Notes: generated from the sequence alone by a model not told the origin. A DNA stretch of 64,000 nt from Actinomycetes bacterium (GCA_021852345.1 JAJZNL010000001.1:1-64000), one strand, 5' to 3'; counted from the first letter of the stretch, positions 18,077-27,880 are shown. Numbers and translations: made by a program.

Positions 18077-19501
18077 TTGTTAGCGGTAACCAATATTCCG
18101 TATCCCAGTTGGCTGGTACCCGGTGACAATACTTGGCAGTTAACCGCGGCAACTTTGGTAGGCTTAATGAGCTTACCAGGGATCGCCGTTCTTTATGCCG
18201 GTTTGGTACAAAAAAAATGGGTAGTTAACACTATGTTAATGGCCTTTACCGGATTTTCACTCGTGCTTTTGGTATGGATACTCTGGGCTTTTAATATGGG
18301 CTTTGGAACCAATCCAATAGGCGGGGGAGGAGGTACCGGAATCATGCATTTCTTTAGAGACATGGTTTCGATGCCGCATCCCATAACAGGAGCGGCGGCC
18401 GAACAACAACAGACCAGTTCATTTGCGCAAACTCTTGTGCCGTTTCACTTTCCGACGTCAACGTTTGCGTATTTTCAGGTAGTCTTTGCTGCCATTACGC
18501 CCCTTCTTTTCTTAGGGTCGGTACTAGGTAGAATGAAATTTAAAGCTTGGTTAATTTTTGTGCCGCTGTGGTGTACGTTTGTATATGCCATCGATGCCTT
18601 TCTTTTGTGGGGTGGAGGATATCTGGCATCCGAAGGTGCTGTAGATTATTCTGGAGGTTATGTAATTCACCTCTCCGCTGGAGTAGCTGGCTTTGTTGCT
18701 GCATGGGTAATAGGCCCAAGATTGGCCAAAGATAAGGCACATGCTGTACCCAACAACCTTCCTTTGGTTGCAATCGGAGCCGGAATTTTATGGTTAGGTT
18801 GGAACGGTTTCAACGGAGGTGACCCCTTCTACGCTGGTGTCGATGCTGCTGCTGCAGTTCTTAACACCAACTTAGCTACCGCGGCAGCTTTAATGACTTG
18901 GGTAGTAATTGACATGGTCGGCTCCAAGGATAAGAAACCGACGTTTTTAGGAGCCATAAATGGAATGATTTGTGGATTGGTGGCAATAACTCCGTCAGCT
19001 GGTTGGGTAAATGGTTTAGGCGCAATTCTAGTTGGCGTAATAGCCTCGACTATCGTGTGGTTTGCTTGGAACTATCTTCCTAAGATTCGACCTTTCTCAA
19101 AAGTGGACGATGCTTTAGGAGTTGTCTTTACACATGGTATAGCCGGTTTAACTGGAGGACTTCTGGTAGGAATATTAGCTGATCCCAGAATGATCGAATA
19201 CGGTGTCAAAGGTAAGAACTACGCTGGAGCTGGAAGTTCTGTTGTTTCGGGTCTGTTCTATGGCGGCGGGTTTCACCAACTATGGGAACAGTTTAGAGCG
19301 GCCGTATGGGTAATAGTATTTACCGCGGTTATGACATATATAATACTTAAGGTAGTCAAATTCATTTGCAGAGGCCTGAGAGAACCAGACGAAGTTCTTG
19401 CAATCGGAGATCTTGCAATACACGAGGAGGAAGCCTATCCCCGGGAAACATTTGCCGAACGAATATCGTCCGTACCTACCCGTCAAGACGACAGAGTATA
19501 A
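18077..19501 (+). CDS. amtB: Ammonium transporter Amt
   Basis: Product is 474 aa with about 11 membrane segments. It starts near NTWQLTAATLVGLMSLPGIA, has VDYSGGYVIHLSAGVAGF and GVVFTHGIAGLTGGLLVG (the twin pore histidines) and LWLGWNGFNGG. It conducts ammonium across the inner membrane. The start is TTG, preceded by GAGAGGAG with proper spacing. glnK follows 57 bases later; AmtB is blocked by GlnK in known systems. A GlnR-type box lies upstream. Confidence 0.96.
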   Translation: MLAVTNIPYPSWLVPGDNTWQLTAATLVGLMSLPGIAVLYAGLVQKKWVVNTMLMAFTGFSLVLLVWILWAFNMGFGTNPIGGGGGTGIMHFFRDMVSMPHPITGAAAEQQQTSSFAQTLVPFHFPTSTFAYFQVVFAAITPLLFLGSVLGRMKFKAWLIFVPLWCTFVYAIDAFLLWGGGYLASEGAVDYSGGYVIHLSAGVAGFVAAWVIGPRLAKDKAHAVPNNLPLVAIGAGILWLGWNGFNGGDPFYAGVDAAAAVLNTNLATAAALMTWVVIDMVGSKDKKPTFLGAINGMICGLVAITPSAGWVNGLGAILVGVIASTIVWFAWNYLPKIRPFSKVDDALGVVFTHGIAGLTGGLLVGILADPRMIEYGVKGKNYAGAGSSVVSGLFYGGGFHQLWEQFRAAVWVIVFTAVMTYIILKVVKFICRGLREPDEVLAIGDLAIHEEEAYPRETFAERISSVPTRQDDRV

Positions 19502-19558
19502 CGCCGGCAAAACAAAATAAGTTAATATTGTTAATATATACAAAGAATGGAGTTTTAA

Positions 19559-19897
<339 letters not shown>

Positions 19898-19946
19898 AAC
19901 GTTGTTTTAATAGTTAACTTTATAAAATTTAATAAAATTTAATAAT

Positions 19947-19984
19947 ACTGTAAAGGCCAATTTAAAATAATTGGCCTTTACAGT
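19947..19984. terminator. Terminator after amtB-glnK
   Basis: Perfect 16-base arms ACTGTAAAGGCCAATT and AATTGGCCTTTACAGT with a 6-base loop. There is only a short T run, so strength is uncertain. Confidence 0.7.
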
Positions 19985-20018
19985 TTACAAATCTCAAAAT
20001 TTGATATATCCTTTAAGT

Positions 20019-20438
20019 ATGGCTACAAATGCAAAATTAGACTTATCGGAAATTTGGTTGTTCTCAACTTTTTCAAAATCCGAATTAGTTCAAATAAGAC
20101 GTTCTTTTACGGAACTTAAAGTGGATCCCGAAAGGGTACTCTGCGAAGAGGGAAGTGTGGGACAAGAATTTTTTATAATTTTAGAAGGTACGGCATCTGT
20201 AATAAGAGCTGGCAAAAAGGTAAATAAACTTGGAGCCGGACAGTTCTTTGGAGAGCTGGCCCTTTTGGATCATAAACCTCGATCAGCCACCGTAATGGCT
20301 GCAACAGAAATGACCCTGTTGGTGTTATCTCAAAGAGAGTTCTTTGGCCTTATTGACGAAAGACCAGCTTTAACCAAAAAATTACTGCAAGCGCTCGCCG
20401 GAAGACTCAGAGCCGCAGACTCAAGAGCATTTCATTAA
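20019..20438 (+). CDS. Cyclic nucleotide-binding domain protein without DNA-binding domain
   Basis: Product is 139 aa. It is a single cNMP-binding beta-roll with LCEEGSVGQEFFIILEGTAS and the phosphate-binding cassette FFGELALLDHKPRSATV. No helix-turn-helix follows, so it is a stand-alone sensor domain and not a Crp repressor/activator. I start it at ATG 20019; an in-frame TTG at 19971 lies inside the terminator hairpin and is unlikely. TATATC ends 8 bases before the ATG, so the mRNA may be leaderless. Confidence 0.85.
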   Translation: MATNAKLDLSEIWLFSTFSKSELVQIRRSFTELKVDPERVLCEEGSVGQEFFIILEGTASVIRAGKKVNKLGAGQFFGELALLDHKPRSATVMAATEMTLLVLSQREFFGLIDERPALTKKLLQALAGRLRAADSRAFH

Positions 20439-20480
20439 ACGCAGATTGCTTGTCGCCTAGTTCGTAAAGCGGATTTGTTA

Positions 20481-21488
20481 TTAGGATTCATTTTTTGAAT
20501 TGGGCTGATTTTGCAAAAGATTATTAATTGACGAAGGATCGTTAATAGGATTTGCATTAAGCGTTTTAGTCAGCTCATTTTGAACCTGCATTGCATGAGC
20601 CAAACCCCTCGACTCCCAAAGTCTTCTTCGGGATCGCTGATTTAGTTTAAGCCTGACGAAATATCCAATCCCAGCAAGCAGTATCACTACAATAGGAATT
20701 ATTATAAACAGAATGCTGCTGCCAGACGAAGAACTTTGAGCTTGTGGTGCAACTAACGCAGTCGTAGACGGCCCCAAAGTCGTCGAAGGAATCGTCACCG
20801 CCGGAATATCATATGTGGCCTGTTGATATTGTGCCTGAGCCAAAGCTTCGATTTGCGATTGACTGAAGCTCTTTTCCGGTGAAATTAAATACACCTCAAA
20901 AACAACGTTTGAATCCAAAAAGGTAATAATCCAGGTATAGTAAGTAACCGAAGGCGATTCGTTGACTTTTTGGATAAATCCTTCCGCTTCCGGTATTGCT
21001 TCATCAAAAAAAGTAGTCTGGCTTACAGCTTTGCCTCCTAAGGGATTTTGCGAGTTTATCTGAGTTAACAGTTCGCTAGCCAAACCGTCGTTCTGTACTT
21101 CAGCTCCTATGATGACTGCAAATGAAGACGATATCCCTCCCGTTGACCAGGATCGCTGATACATTGCCGTAGCCGATGGGTACTGAGAGTATGACTGGTT
21201 TAGTGCTGGAAACGACCCACCCAATACGCTGGTTTCCTGAGAGGCAGGCATGTATCCCGTTACCTGAGGCGACGTCTCTTCAAGCATTCCCAACGAATCC
21301 ACCGCTGTCGAATTTGCCCCGAGAATTAGAGTCGAAAGATTATATGCAAGATTTGACCCGCCGGCTACCGTAGTGGTAGTACCGACCGTACTGACGGTGC
21401 CGGGGGTTGCGGCTCCTGCTGTACCCGATAAAAATATCGATAACGTCAACAGCACAATAGCAAGGATTACCGACAATTTTTTTATCAT
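20481..21488 (-). CDS. Membrane-anchored exported protein, family unknown (paralogue 1)
   Basis: Product is 335 aa. An N-terminal signal segment (LSVILAIVLLTLSIFLSGTAGA) is followed by about 230 residues outside, a Ser/Thr-rich stretch, a C-terminal membrane segment (ILFIIIPIVVILLAGIGYFV) and a basic tail. The outer part resembles the next gene (Y-RSW...SSFAVIIGAEVQNDGLASELL against YVRTW...NEIAIEAIQTQSDSAALTAF), so the two are paralogues. No known domain recognised. It lies downstream of dnaB on the same strand. Confidence 0.75.
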   Translation of the reverse strand: MIKKLSVILAIVLLTLSIFLSGTAGAATPGTVSTVGTTTTVAGGSNLAYNLSTLILGANSTAVDSLGMLEETSPQVTGYMPASQETSVLGGSFPALNQSYSQYPSATAMYQRSWSTGGISSSFAVIIGAEVQNDGLASELLTQINSQNPLGGKAVSQTTFFDEAIPEAEGFIQKVNESPSVTYYTWIITFLDSNVVFEVYLISPEKSFSQSQIEALAQAQYQQATYDIPAVTIPSTTLGPSTTALVAPQAQSSSSGSSILFIIIPIVVILLAGIGYFVRLKLNQRSRRRLWESRGLAHAMQVQNELTKTLNANPINDPSSINNLLQNQPNSKNES

Positions 21489-21565
21489 GGTTATATTCTA
21501 AGTTAAAGTTTGAAATTTGTAAATAATATAACCTTGACGGCCTGTCATTTATCTTCGAAATCAGA

Positions 21566-22456
21566 CTAAACGACACCAGAGTCGTTAACATTTTGCTCAA
21601 TGCTTTGACCGCTGCCTTCACTACTTTCTTCGTCACTTTCTTTATCAAAGCTTACAGTTGCAAGAGACTCTGCTGAATTCAATTTTCGGTTACTCTTAAA
21701 ATGAAAAAGCATTATTATAAGCAGTAGGGCCAAAACCAATAATCCTAACGCAACCAAATACAGTGTCGTATTACTATTTGAGTTTTGGGGCGGAACGAAC
21801 TCCAAAGCTCTTTGATTTTGTAACATTGACAAATTGTCGAGTTGACTTAGAGTAAATCCGATCTTGGAGCTGTCCATTCTGACGATAAAAATAACATTTC
21901 GAGACACAAAGACCGACTGAAGAACCGTTACCGTAACTCCCGACATCGTACTTTTTAAAACCATCTGAATTGAGTGGTCGATTTTAGGTACATGTCCCAA
22001 TAGTTTTGACGAAAAATTTCCTTTGATACTACCAAATGCTCTTAAGGTTGCATCGAACGCAGTCAATGCCGCTGAATCGCTTTGAGTTTGAATTGCCTCT
22101 ATTGCAATCTCATTTGAGCTAGAAGTTATCATCCATGTTCTGACATAGGTTTTAATCGGTCCAGCTACCGACTGCACATACTGCGGAAGACCCTGAATGA
22201 AACCACCCGATGGAGATACATAACCATTTGACCCATCTGCATTAAGTTCAGAAGCATTTTTCAAGACAGTAGGCAATACGATTTCTGACAGGCTTACGGA
22301 GTTGTTAACATATTTAACCGATTTAGCTGCAATTAAATGGATATTGGAAACACTAGTTCCAAAAAATATTAAAAAAGTTGACAAGAATACCGCTTCGATC
22401 AATCGAATGCAGGTTTTAAGAAATTTAATTGCCTTAATAACTTGTTTCGCCTTCAA
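21566..22456 (-). CDS. Membrane-anchored exported protein, family unknown (paralogue 2)
   Basis: Product is 296 aa, with an N-terminal hydrophobic segment (LIEAVFLSTFLIFFGTSV), an outer domain and a C-terminal membrane segment (LYLVALGLLVLALLLIIMLF), then an acidic tail. Same plan as its downstream neighbour. It begins with TTG inside the last codons of dnaB, overlapping by 23 bases, so it is probably cotranscribed with dnaB; a later TTG is also possible as start. Function unknown. Confidence 0.7.
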   Translation of the reverse strand: MKAKQVIKAIKFLKTCIRLIEAVFLSTFLIFFGTSVSNIHLIAAKSVKYVNNSVSLSEIVLPTVLKNASELNADGSNGYVSPSGGFIQGLPQYVQSVAGPIKTYVRTWMITSSSNEIAIEAIQTQSDSAALTAFDATLRAFGSIKGNFSSKLLGHVPKIDHSIQMVLKSTMSGVTVTVLQSVFVSRNVIFIVRMDSSKIGFTLSQLDNLSMLQNQRALEFVPPQNSNSNTTLYLVALGLLVLALLLIIMLFHFKSNRKLNSAESLATVSFDKESDEESSEGSGQSIEQNVNDSGVV

Positions 22457-23828
22457 ATTTTACCGCATTATCAAATCTCGCATACTGAGCTCTAAACACG
22501 AGTCTGACGGTTTTAGTCGGACCGTTTCTGTGTTTGGCAACAATAACTTCAGCGGACCCTTTATCCTGTGTATCAGGCTGATACATCTCTTCGCGATATA
22601 AAAACACCACAACATCCGCATCCTGTTCCAGGGAACCGGACTCCCTCAAATCCGCAAGTATAGGCCGTTTATCTGATCTTTGCTCTAATGTACGCGAAAG
22701 CTGAGACAAAGCGACCACCGGGACGTTTAACTCTCGAGCTAGTATCTTAAGCCCTCTGGATATTTCTGAAACTTCAACTTGCCTATTCTCAGCAGAACGT
22801 CTTCCGGACATCAACTGAAGATAATCAATGACAATTAAACTCAAATCAGTTTGAGCGGCAAGTCTTCTGGCCTTAGCCCGAATGTCCATCAGGGTTACAT
22901 TGGGGCTGTCGTCTATGTAGATCGGCGCCTCTCCAAGTTTTCCCAAGGCACTGGCAAGCTTAGGCCAATCACCTTCGTGAAGTTGCCCATTTCTAAGTCT
23001 AGATGCGTCCACTAACGCCTCAGATCCCAACATCCTTTGCGCAATTTCCATGTGAGACATCTCAAGGCTAAACAACAGAACTGGCTTATTTGCAATACAG
23101 GCGGCGTTGGCACATAATCCCAAAGAAAATGCGGTCTTACCCATTGCTGGTCTGGCTCCCACTATTACGAGATTGGATGGCTGGAGTCCAGAAAGGCAGC
23201 TGTCCAAGTCCGCATACCCTGTTGGAACTCCCGTAATGTGTTCTTTACGTTCTGCCAACATATGCAACCTGTCCATGGAAGCTCCCAAAAGGTCATACAG
23301 CCTCCTTAAGGAATCCGACTGTTTGTCCCCCACAACCGAAAATATCAGGTTTTCTGCTTGATCGAGAGCTTCTTCAACATCCGTGGGCATAGAGTATCCC
23401 AAATCGGAAATTACCGAAGCTGCCTCAATTAGTTTTCTTAGCATTGAATGCTCTTTGATGATAATCCCGTATTGCTGAGCCGATGACACCGCAGGAGTAT
23501 TTGCCTGAACGTGAACTAAAATCGAGGGTCCGCCAATTTTCTCAAGTACGCCCTGCCGATTTAATTCATCAGAAACAGTCACTGGATCAACTTCTTGACC
23601 CATGGAATAGAGTTTCAAAATAGTTGAATAGATAATTGAATGCGACGGCTTATAGAAATCGGCTTCGTCAACGGTTTCAACCGCTTCGGCAATTGCCTCT
23701 TTGCTGATCAACATTGCCCCGAGTAATGCTTCTTCAGCTTCAATATTGTGCGGGGGAATTCTTCCGTTTACCGAACTCTGATTAAAACCAAAACTAGGTC
23801 TTTTTGAACCGTCTAGCTGTTGAACCAT
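22434..23828 (-). CDS. dnaB: Replicative DNA helicase DnaB
   Basis: Product is 464 aa. N-terminal domain begins at PPHNIEAEEALLGAML; the RecA-type helicase core has Walker A GARPAMGKT, SLEMSHMEIAQRML, Walker B LIVIDYLQLMSG and SQLSRTLEQRSDKRPILADL. It unwinds DNA at the fork. No intein interrupts it, unlike many mycobacterial dnaB genes. It lies just downstream of rpsF-ssb-rpsR-rplI, as in other actinobacteria. Confidence 0.97.
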   Translation of the reverse strand: MVQQLDGSKRPSFGFNQSSVNGRIPPHNIEAEEALLGAMLISKEAIAEAVETVDEADFYKPSHSIIYSTILKLYSMGQEVDPVTVSDELNRQGVLEKIGGPSILVHVQANTPAVSSAQQYGIIIKEHSMLRKLIEAASVISDLGYSMPTDVEEALDQAENLIFSVVGDKQSDSLRRLYDLLGASMDRLHMLAERKEHITGVPTGYADLDSCLSGLQPSNLVIVGARPAMGKTAFSLGLCANAACIANKPVLLFSLEMSHMEIAQRMLGSEALVDASRLRNGQLHEGDWPKLASALGKLGEAPIYIDDSPNVTLMDIRAKARRLAAQTDLSLIVIDYLQLMSGRRSAENRQVEVSEISRGLKILARELNVPVVALSQLSRTLEQRSDKRPILADLRESGSLEQDADVVVFLYREEMYQPDTQDKGSAEVIVAKHRNGPTKTVRLVFRAQYARFDNAVKFEGETSY

Positions 23829-23959
23829 ATAACTATTATTGCATCAAAGTGTTTGTTGATAAGTTGTTCATAACTTAAAAAACTTGTGCATAAACAGGTG
23901 AAAACTTTGAACAATACTGTTAACAAACGCAAAAAACCGCTTATTAACGTGGTTTATAG

Positions 23960-23968
23960 TTATCCACA
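23960..23968 (+). promoter_or_regulatory. Single DnaA box between rplI and dnaB
   Basis: TTATCCACA, a perfect consensus DnaA box, in the 174-base gap upstream of dnaB. It could link dnaB expression to DnaA, or be chance in AT-rich DNA. Confidence 0.5.
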
Positions 23969-24002
23969 GTCAAAAATTGTAAAGAAAAATTTTTTTAAAA
24001 AT

Positions 24003-24449
24003 TTATTTTGCTGTAACTTTTACATTAAGTTCGGCTGTTAAAGATGAACTTAATTTAACATTTACTTTGTGGTCGCCTACGGTTTTAATATGTTCAACCT
24101 CTTCAATGTGTTTTCTTTCAACTTCAATTTTTAATTGAGCCAAGATCGCATCGGCAATGTCTTGAATGGTAACTGAACCGAACAGTTTATTGTTTTCGCC
24201 TGCTTTTGCAATAACCGCTACGGTCATGTTATTCAAGGCGTCAAAAGTAGACTGTAGTTTCTCAGTTTCTTTTTGAACTTTTGCGGACTCAGCCTTTCTC
24301 ATCTGTTCGGCCTGAATCTCTATTTTTCTGTTGGCCATTATGGCCTTGTTGGTCGGGAACAACATATTACGCGCATAGCCGTCTTTAACATCCACTACAT
24401 CTCCGCGTTTGCCGACTCCACTAATATTTTCTCTCAATAATACTTTCAT
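24003..24449 (-). CDS. rplI: 50S ribosomal protein L9
   Basis: Product is 148 aa. The N-terminal signature MKVLLRENISGVGKRGD and VKDGYARNMLFPTNKA is followed by the long helix and C-terminal rRNA-binding domain. It begins 3 bases after rpsR ends, within the rpsF-ssb-rpsR-rplI operon. Confidence 0.96.
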   Translation of the reverse strand: MKVLLRENISGVGKRGDVVDVKDGYARNMLFPTNKAIMANRKIEIQAEQMRKAESAKVQKETEKLQSTFDALNNMTVAVIAKAGENNKLFGSVTIQDIADAILAQLKIEVERKHIEEVEHIKTVGDHKVNVKLSSSLTAELNVKVTAK

Positions 24450-24452
24450 TGA

Positions 24453-25052
24453 TCAGTTCTCCTCGTTGAGCTCAACCTCTGCGATTTCATCGCTTAATTC
24501 AGTAGCCAAAGTTGAATCTTCTGTCTCATCTGCGACTTGAGAACTTTCATCACTGGCAACCGTATCTTCGACAGCAATATCATCTAATTCTTCTAATTCT
24601 TCTGCGTCTTCGATTTCAACTTCACTGTCGAGTTTAGATTCCACCAAAGCGGTATTAAATTGCTTCTTTTGTTGAGATTTTAGATACTGCTCGGAGTTCA
24701 TCACGTCGTCCAAAGTTGCTTCGTCTTCTAAGTTATAGTTACGACCGTAACCTCTGTGCGGACCTCTCTCTATTGTAAAGTCTCTTTGAGTATAGGGCAA
24801 GAGCATCAGTTCTCGAGCCGTCTTAACTGCCACTGAAATTTCACGTTGGTGTTGGAGGCAGGTACCCGTTATTCGCCTGGAACGAATCTTACCTCTATCG
24901 CTAACATATTTTCTAAGCAGATTAACATCTTTATAGTCAATCCATTCGGACTTTTCGGTGCAAAAATAACAAGGCTTTGGCTTGAACCGTCTGCTTAACT
25001 CTCTGGCCTGTCTTTTATTAACTACTTTTTCTCTCTTATTTGATCTTCCCAT
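24453..25052 (-). CDS. rpsR: 30S ribosomal protein S18 with long acidic C-terminal extension
   Basis: Product is 199 aa, against about 75-90 in most bacteria. Residues about 20-90 are the S18 core ([40 protein letters not shown]). Residues 91-137 are a mixed linker and residues 138-199 are strongly acidic (27 Asp/Glu of 62 by my count), probably disordered. The frame is continuous from the core and ends next to rplI with good spacing, so the tail is truly encoded. The start overlaps the ssb end by 1 base. The role of the tail is unknown. Confidence 0.93.
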   Translation of the reverse strand: MGRSNKREKVVNKRQARELSRRFKPKPCYFCTEKSEWIDYKDVNLLRKYVSDRGKIRSRRITGTCLQHQREISVAVKTARELMLLPYTQRDFTIERGPHRGYGRNYNLEDEATLDDVMNSEQYLKSQQKKQFNTALVESKLDSEVEIEDAEELEELDDIAVEDTVASDESSQVADETEDSTLATELSDEIAEVELNEEN

Positions 25053-25498
25053 TAAAATGGCTCCTCGCTAACCGAATAATCTGACGGGGGAATTTCATCA
25101 GATGCGGCACCGCTGGCTGCATATCCTCCCGATACTTCTCTTTCATTTTTAGTAACTTGAGCGGACGCCCATCGTAAGGACGGTCCAAGTTCGTCTGCAA
25201 TTATTTCAACTTTATATCTTTTTTCGCCGTTTTGTTCCCACGAACGCTGTTCCAACCTTCCGGTAACTATTACTCTGGTTCCCTTTGGTAGTGACGCCGA
25301 TACATTTTCGGCCAACTCTCTCCAACATACAACATCAAAATATGAAGTTGCCTCTTCCCATTCATGACTTTGCCTATTTTGCCAACGACGGTTTACCGCC
25401 AAACCAAAAGTTGAAGTAGCTTGACCCGTAGGTGTAAACCTCAGTTCTGGATCTTTGGTTATATTTCCTATAAGTGTTATGTTGTTTCCGGTAGACAT
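25052..25498 (-). CDS. ssb: Single-stranded DNA-binding protein
   Basis: Product is 148 aa. OB fold begins [20 protein letters not shown] and contains [15 protein letters not shown] and [16 protein letters not shown]. It ends in a short acidic tip (SVSEEPF), the usual partner-binding tail. Located between rpsF and rpsR, as in most bacteria. Confidence 0.95.
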   Translation of the reverse strand: MSTGNNITLIGNITKDPELRFTPTGQATSTFGLAVNRRWQNRQSHEWEEATSYFDVVCWRELAENVSASLPKGTRVIVTGRLEQRSWEQNGEKRYKVEIIADELGPSLRWASAQVTKNEREVSGGYAASGAASDEIPPSDYSVSEEPF

Positions 25499-25516
25499 TA
25501 TTTTCCTCCCCTTGAC

Positions 25517-25840
25517 TTAATTTGTTTTAGTTTGGCCTATTTTTGCAAAGGCCACATCAGGAACCCTGACAATTTTGTGTCGAACGACATCATCAGAATA
25601 TCTAAGTTTTTGATCCAGTTCGTCCAAACTGTTAGGTTCCGCTTTAACGCTTACTACTGTATAGACACCTTCGGTGCGATGATCAACCTCAAATGCGAAT
25701 TGGCGCTTTCCCCACTTATCTACTGCAAGTACTTCGCCTTGAGTATTCTTTACGTCTTCTGTAATTTTATCGAGCCAGTCAGTCAACTGCTTCTCTTCGA
25801 TTTTGCCGTCAAAAATTACAAAAATTTCATAATTTCTCAT
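25517..25840 (-). CDS. rpsF: 30S ribosomal protein S6
   Basis: Product is 107 aa. Starts MRNYEIFVIFDG and carries VDKWGKRQFAFEVDHRTEG and VRHKIVRVPD, the S6 signatures. S6 pairs with S18 on the 30S platform. First gene of the operon; GAGGGAG lies 9 bases before ATG. A small hairpin (GGCTTA/TAGGCC) sits just upstream on the minus strand and might be part of an S6:S18 leader, unproven. Confidence 0.95.
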   Translation of the reverse strand: MRNYEIFVIFDGKIEEKQLTDWLDKITEDVKNTQGEVLAVDKWGKRQFAFEVDHRTEGVYTVVSVKAEPNSLDELDQKLRYSDDVVRHKIVRVPDVAFAKIGQTKTN

Positions 25841-26318
25841 ATATTTACTCCCTCTGGATTAGGCCTAAAGCTCATAAGCCCCAAAAACGGAAATCGACTT
25901 GCCACTTCAAGAAGTTTTTATATCTTTGTATTGGATATTAAAATGCCGAAGAGATGCATGCCTAACTTTTTCCGTACGTTAGGGCAGGGTTACTATTTCA
26001 AGTTTCAATTCTACCAAATTTAAGATACTTAGGAATCATCTTTAAAAAATTAAACCATTTTATATAGCTATATTTAACTGCAGCCGCTAAACCCATGCTT
26101 CCAATTTTCACCGGTGGTTTAATCTTAATTACAAGTTGTTTTGATAGTGACTATATCAGATTTGTCTTTATTGGGTTTGACCGTTTTTGATCTCTGATGC
26201 TTTATAATCAAACCGATAAGTTAAATTACAAGTTCTTTTATTAAACAAAGCTTTATTATTGCAAACGTATTTATTGTGTTTTAATCAGATTAATTTTTAG
26301 ATCTAATTATTCGTTAAT
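25841..26318. other. Intergenic, nothing clear
   Basis: 478 AT-rich bases between rpsF and panB. It should contain the rpsF promoter on the minus strand. I see no tRNA, repeat or supported frame. Confidence 0.5.
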
Positions 26319-27149
26319 TCAGTGATATGACTCTTCATCGTTGGGATAGTTGCCCGACTTTACGTCGCCGATAAATCTGTTTATTGCTTCTGTGGCCAAA
26401 TCGGCAAAGTCAAGATACCTTCGAACGAATTTTGCCCCTTTATCTGGGTAAAATCCCAATAGATCGTGAAATACTATGACTTGCCCGTCACAATCTGGTC
26501 CCGCTCCAATGCCTATCGTTGGAATCTTGATTGTATCGGTAATCGTTTTGGCAAGATTACGAGGAACCGCCTCTAAAACAATTGAAAAGCACCCTGCCTT
26601 TTCAAGATCAATTGCATCATTTATTAAAGCCTCAGCTTGAGACTCAGTTTTCCCCTGAACCTTAAAACCTCCAAACACATTTACCGACTGCGGAGTAAGA
26701 CCTATGTGTCCCATCACTGGAATCTCTGCGTCTATTATGGCCTTAATATGGTCGGAACGTTTTTTTCCACCTTCAAGCTTTACTGCAGTTGCTCCCGCTT
26801 TAACCAATGCAGCCGCATTAAGTATTGAGTTTTCTGGGTTTAAATGAAAACTTAACCACGGTAGATCTGCTACCACCAAGGCAATAGTCTGAGCGTTTGC
26901 AACTGCTTTAACATGGTGAACCATATCATCCATCGAAACATCCGTGGTACTTTTGTTTCCCAACACAACATTAGACAACGAGTCTCCAACCAGAATAATA
27001 TCGACACCGGCTCTGTCCAAAATTTGTGCCGCCGGATAGTCATAACCGGTAACCATTACTAACGGATCATTACCGTTTGACCTCTTGGCAGATCTGATAG
27101 CCGGTACGGTTTTACGTACTTTGGCTTTGTCGCTATTATTTTCGCTCAT
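26319..27149 (-). CDS. panB: 3-methyl-2-oxobutanoate hydroxymethyltransferase
   Basis: Product is 276 aa. Motifs VTGYDYPAAQILDRAGVDII, LVGDSLSNVVLG (metal-binding Asp), VKLEGG, GHIGLTPQSVNVFGG and IPTIGIGAGPDCDGQVIVFHD are all present. It makes ketopantoate from 2-oxoisovalerate and methylene-tetrahydrofolate, the first step to pantothenate and CoA. No other pan gene is adjacent. Confidence 0.96.
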   Translation of the reverse strand: MSENNSDKAKVRKTVPAIRSAKRSNGNDPLVMVTGYDYPAAQILDRAGVDIILVGDSLSNVVLGNKSTTDVSMDDMVHHVKAVANAQTIALVVADLPWLSFHLNPENSILNAAALVKAGATAVKLEGGKKRSDHIKAIIDAEIPVMGHIGLTPQSVNVFGGFKVQGKTESQAEALINDAIDLEKAGCFSIVLEAVPRNLAKTITDTIKIPTIGIGAGPDCDGQVIVFHDLLGFYPDKGAKFVRRYLDFADLATEAINRFIGDVKSGNYPNDEESYH

Positions 27150-27679
27150 ATAAACCTTTCGTTTCCGATCCCAACCGAACAGAACTTAACAAAATTTATC
27201 TTACAAAAAATATTAGCGGTTAAATTAAGTTTTTAACTAAGAACAATTTTAGGAAACGACTTTGATAATTTGCACACCACGGAGACCTTACGCGCATTGA
27301 ATTTAGCTATCACATATCAAATTAACGCTGCTGTTAAAGAAATCTTAGATCTTAGTTAGATATTGGTCGGTCTGCGGCAGTTTATAAAAATATTGAGATT
27401 ATTCACGAATATTAAATTAAATATCTTAAACCTCATCAAGAACAAGAATTCATAAGTTGCTACCGCATAAAATTACATTCCACAGAACTTATTTTATTAA
27501 ATTTCTGTTTATTAAGTATCGATTCGGTTTTTGAATATCAAGATTAACGTAAAGGTTACTTGGAACCAGAATCCTATTAATTTCACAATATTAGCTTTAA
27601 GGCGGCCGAAAAATATCATTAAAATCCGACGAGCCAAATATGCAACCACGTTTATGGGCGTGCGTAATAAAATAAGACT
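27150..27679. other. Intergenic, nothing clear
   Basis: 530 AT-rich bases between panB and the small zinc-type gene. Apart from a TAAAAT -10 at its right end (27668-27673) I see no supported feature. Confidence 0.5.
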
Positions 27680-27880
27680 ATGGTCAAAAAAACATGCGAT
27701 AACTGCGGAGATGAAGACCAAGACTTAACCGAAGTTTTCAGGGTATATCAAAAAATAGATTTAAATAATTTTGACCCGGACATGAGCAAAGTTATCGAAA
27801 GCACCGTGGAACCAAATGCTGAAATGTGGTGCAAGTCATGTATGTGCATCTATCCAAACGTAAAATCGGACAGTAACTAA
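27680..27880 (+). CDS. Small Cys4 (zinc-ribbon-like) protein
   Basis: Product is 66 aa with two Cys pairs, CDNCG near the start and WCKSCMCIYP near the end, a likely zinc ribbon. It resembles small uncharacterised actinobacterial proteins (CxxCG...L..VRRVY...WC-SC...YPH); that is from memory. TAAAAT at 27668-27673 ends 6 bases before ATG and there is no ribosome site, so it is probably leaderless. Function unknown. Confidence 0.7.
   Translation: MVKKTCDNCGDEDQDLTEVFRVYQKIDLNNFDPDMSKVIESTVEPNAEMWCKSCMCIYPNVKSDSN

Noticed and set aside
19971..20018. Earlier TTG start for the cNMP-binding protein
   Set aside because: It lies in the 3' arm of the amtB-glnK terminator and adds residues outside the domain.
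25841..25900. S6:S18 leader RNA motif before rpsF
   Set aside because: A small hairpin exists, but I cannot match the full conserved motif by eye.
25421..26023. 200-codon plus-strand frame over ssb/rpsF and their upstream region
   Set aside because: Mostly antisense to conserved genes and low-complexity Phe/Tyr/Lys content from AT-rich DNA.
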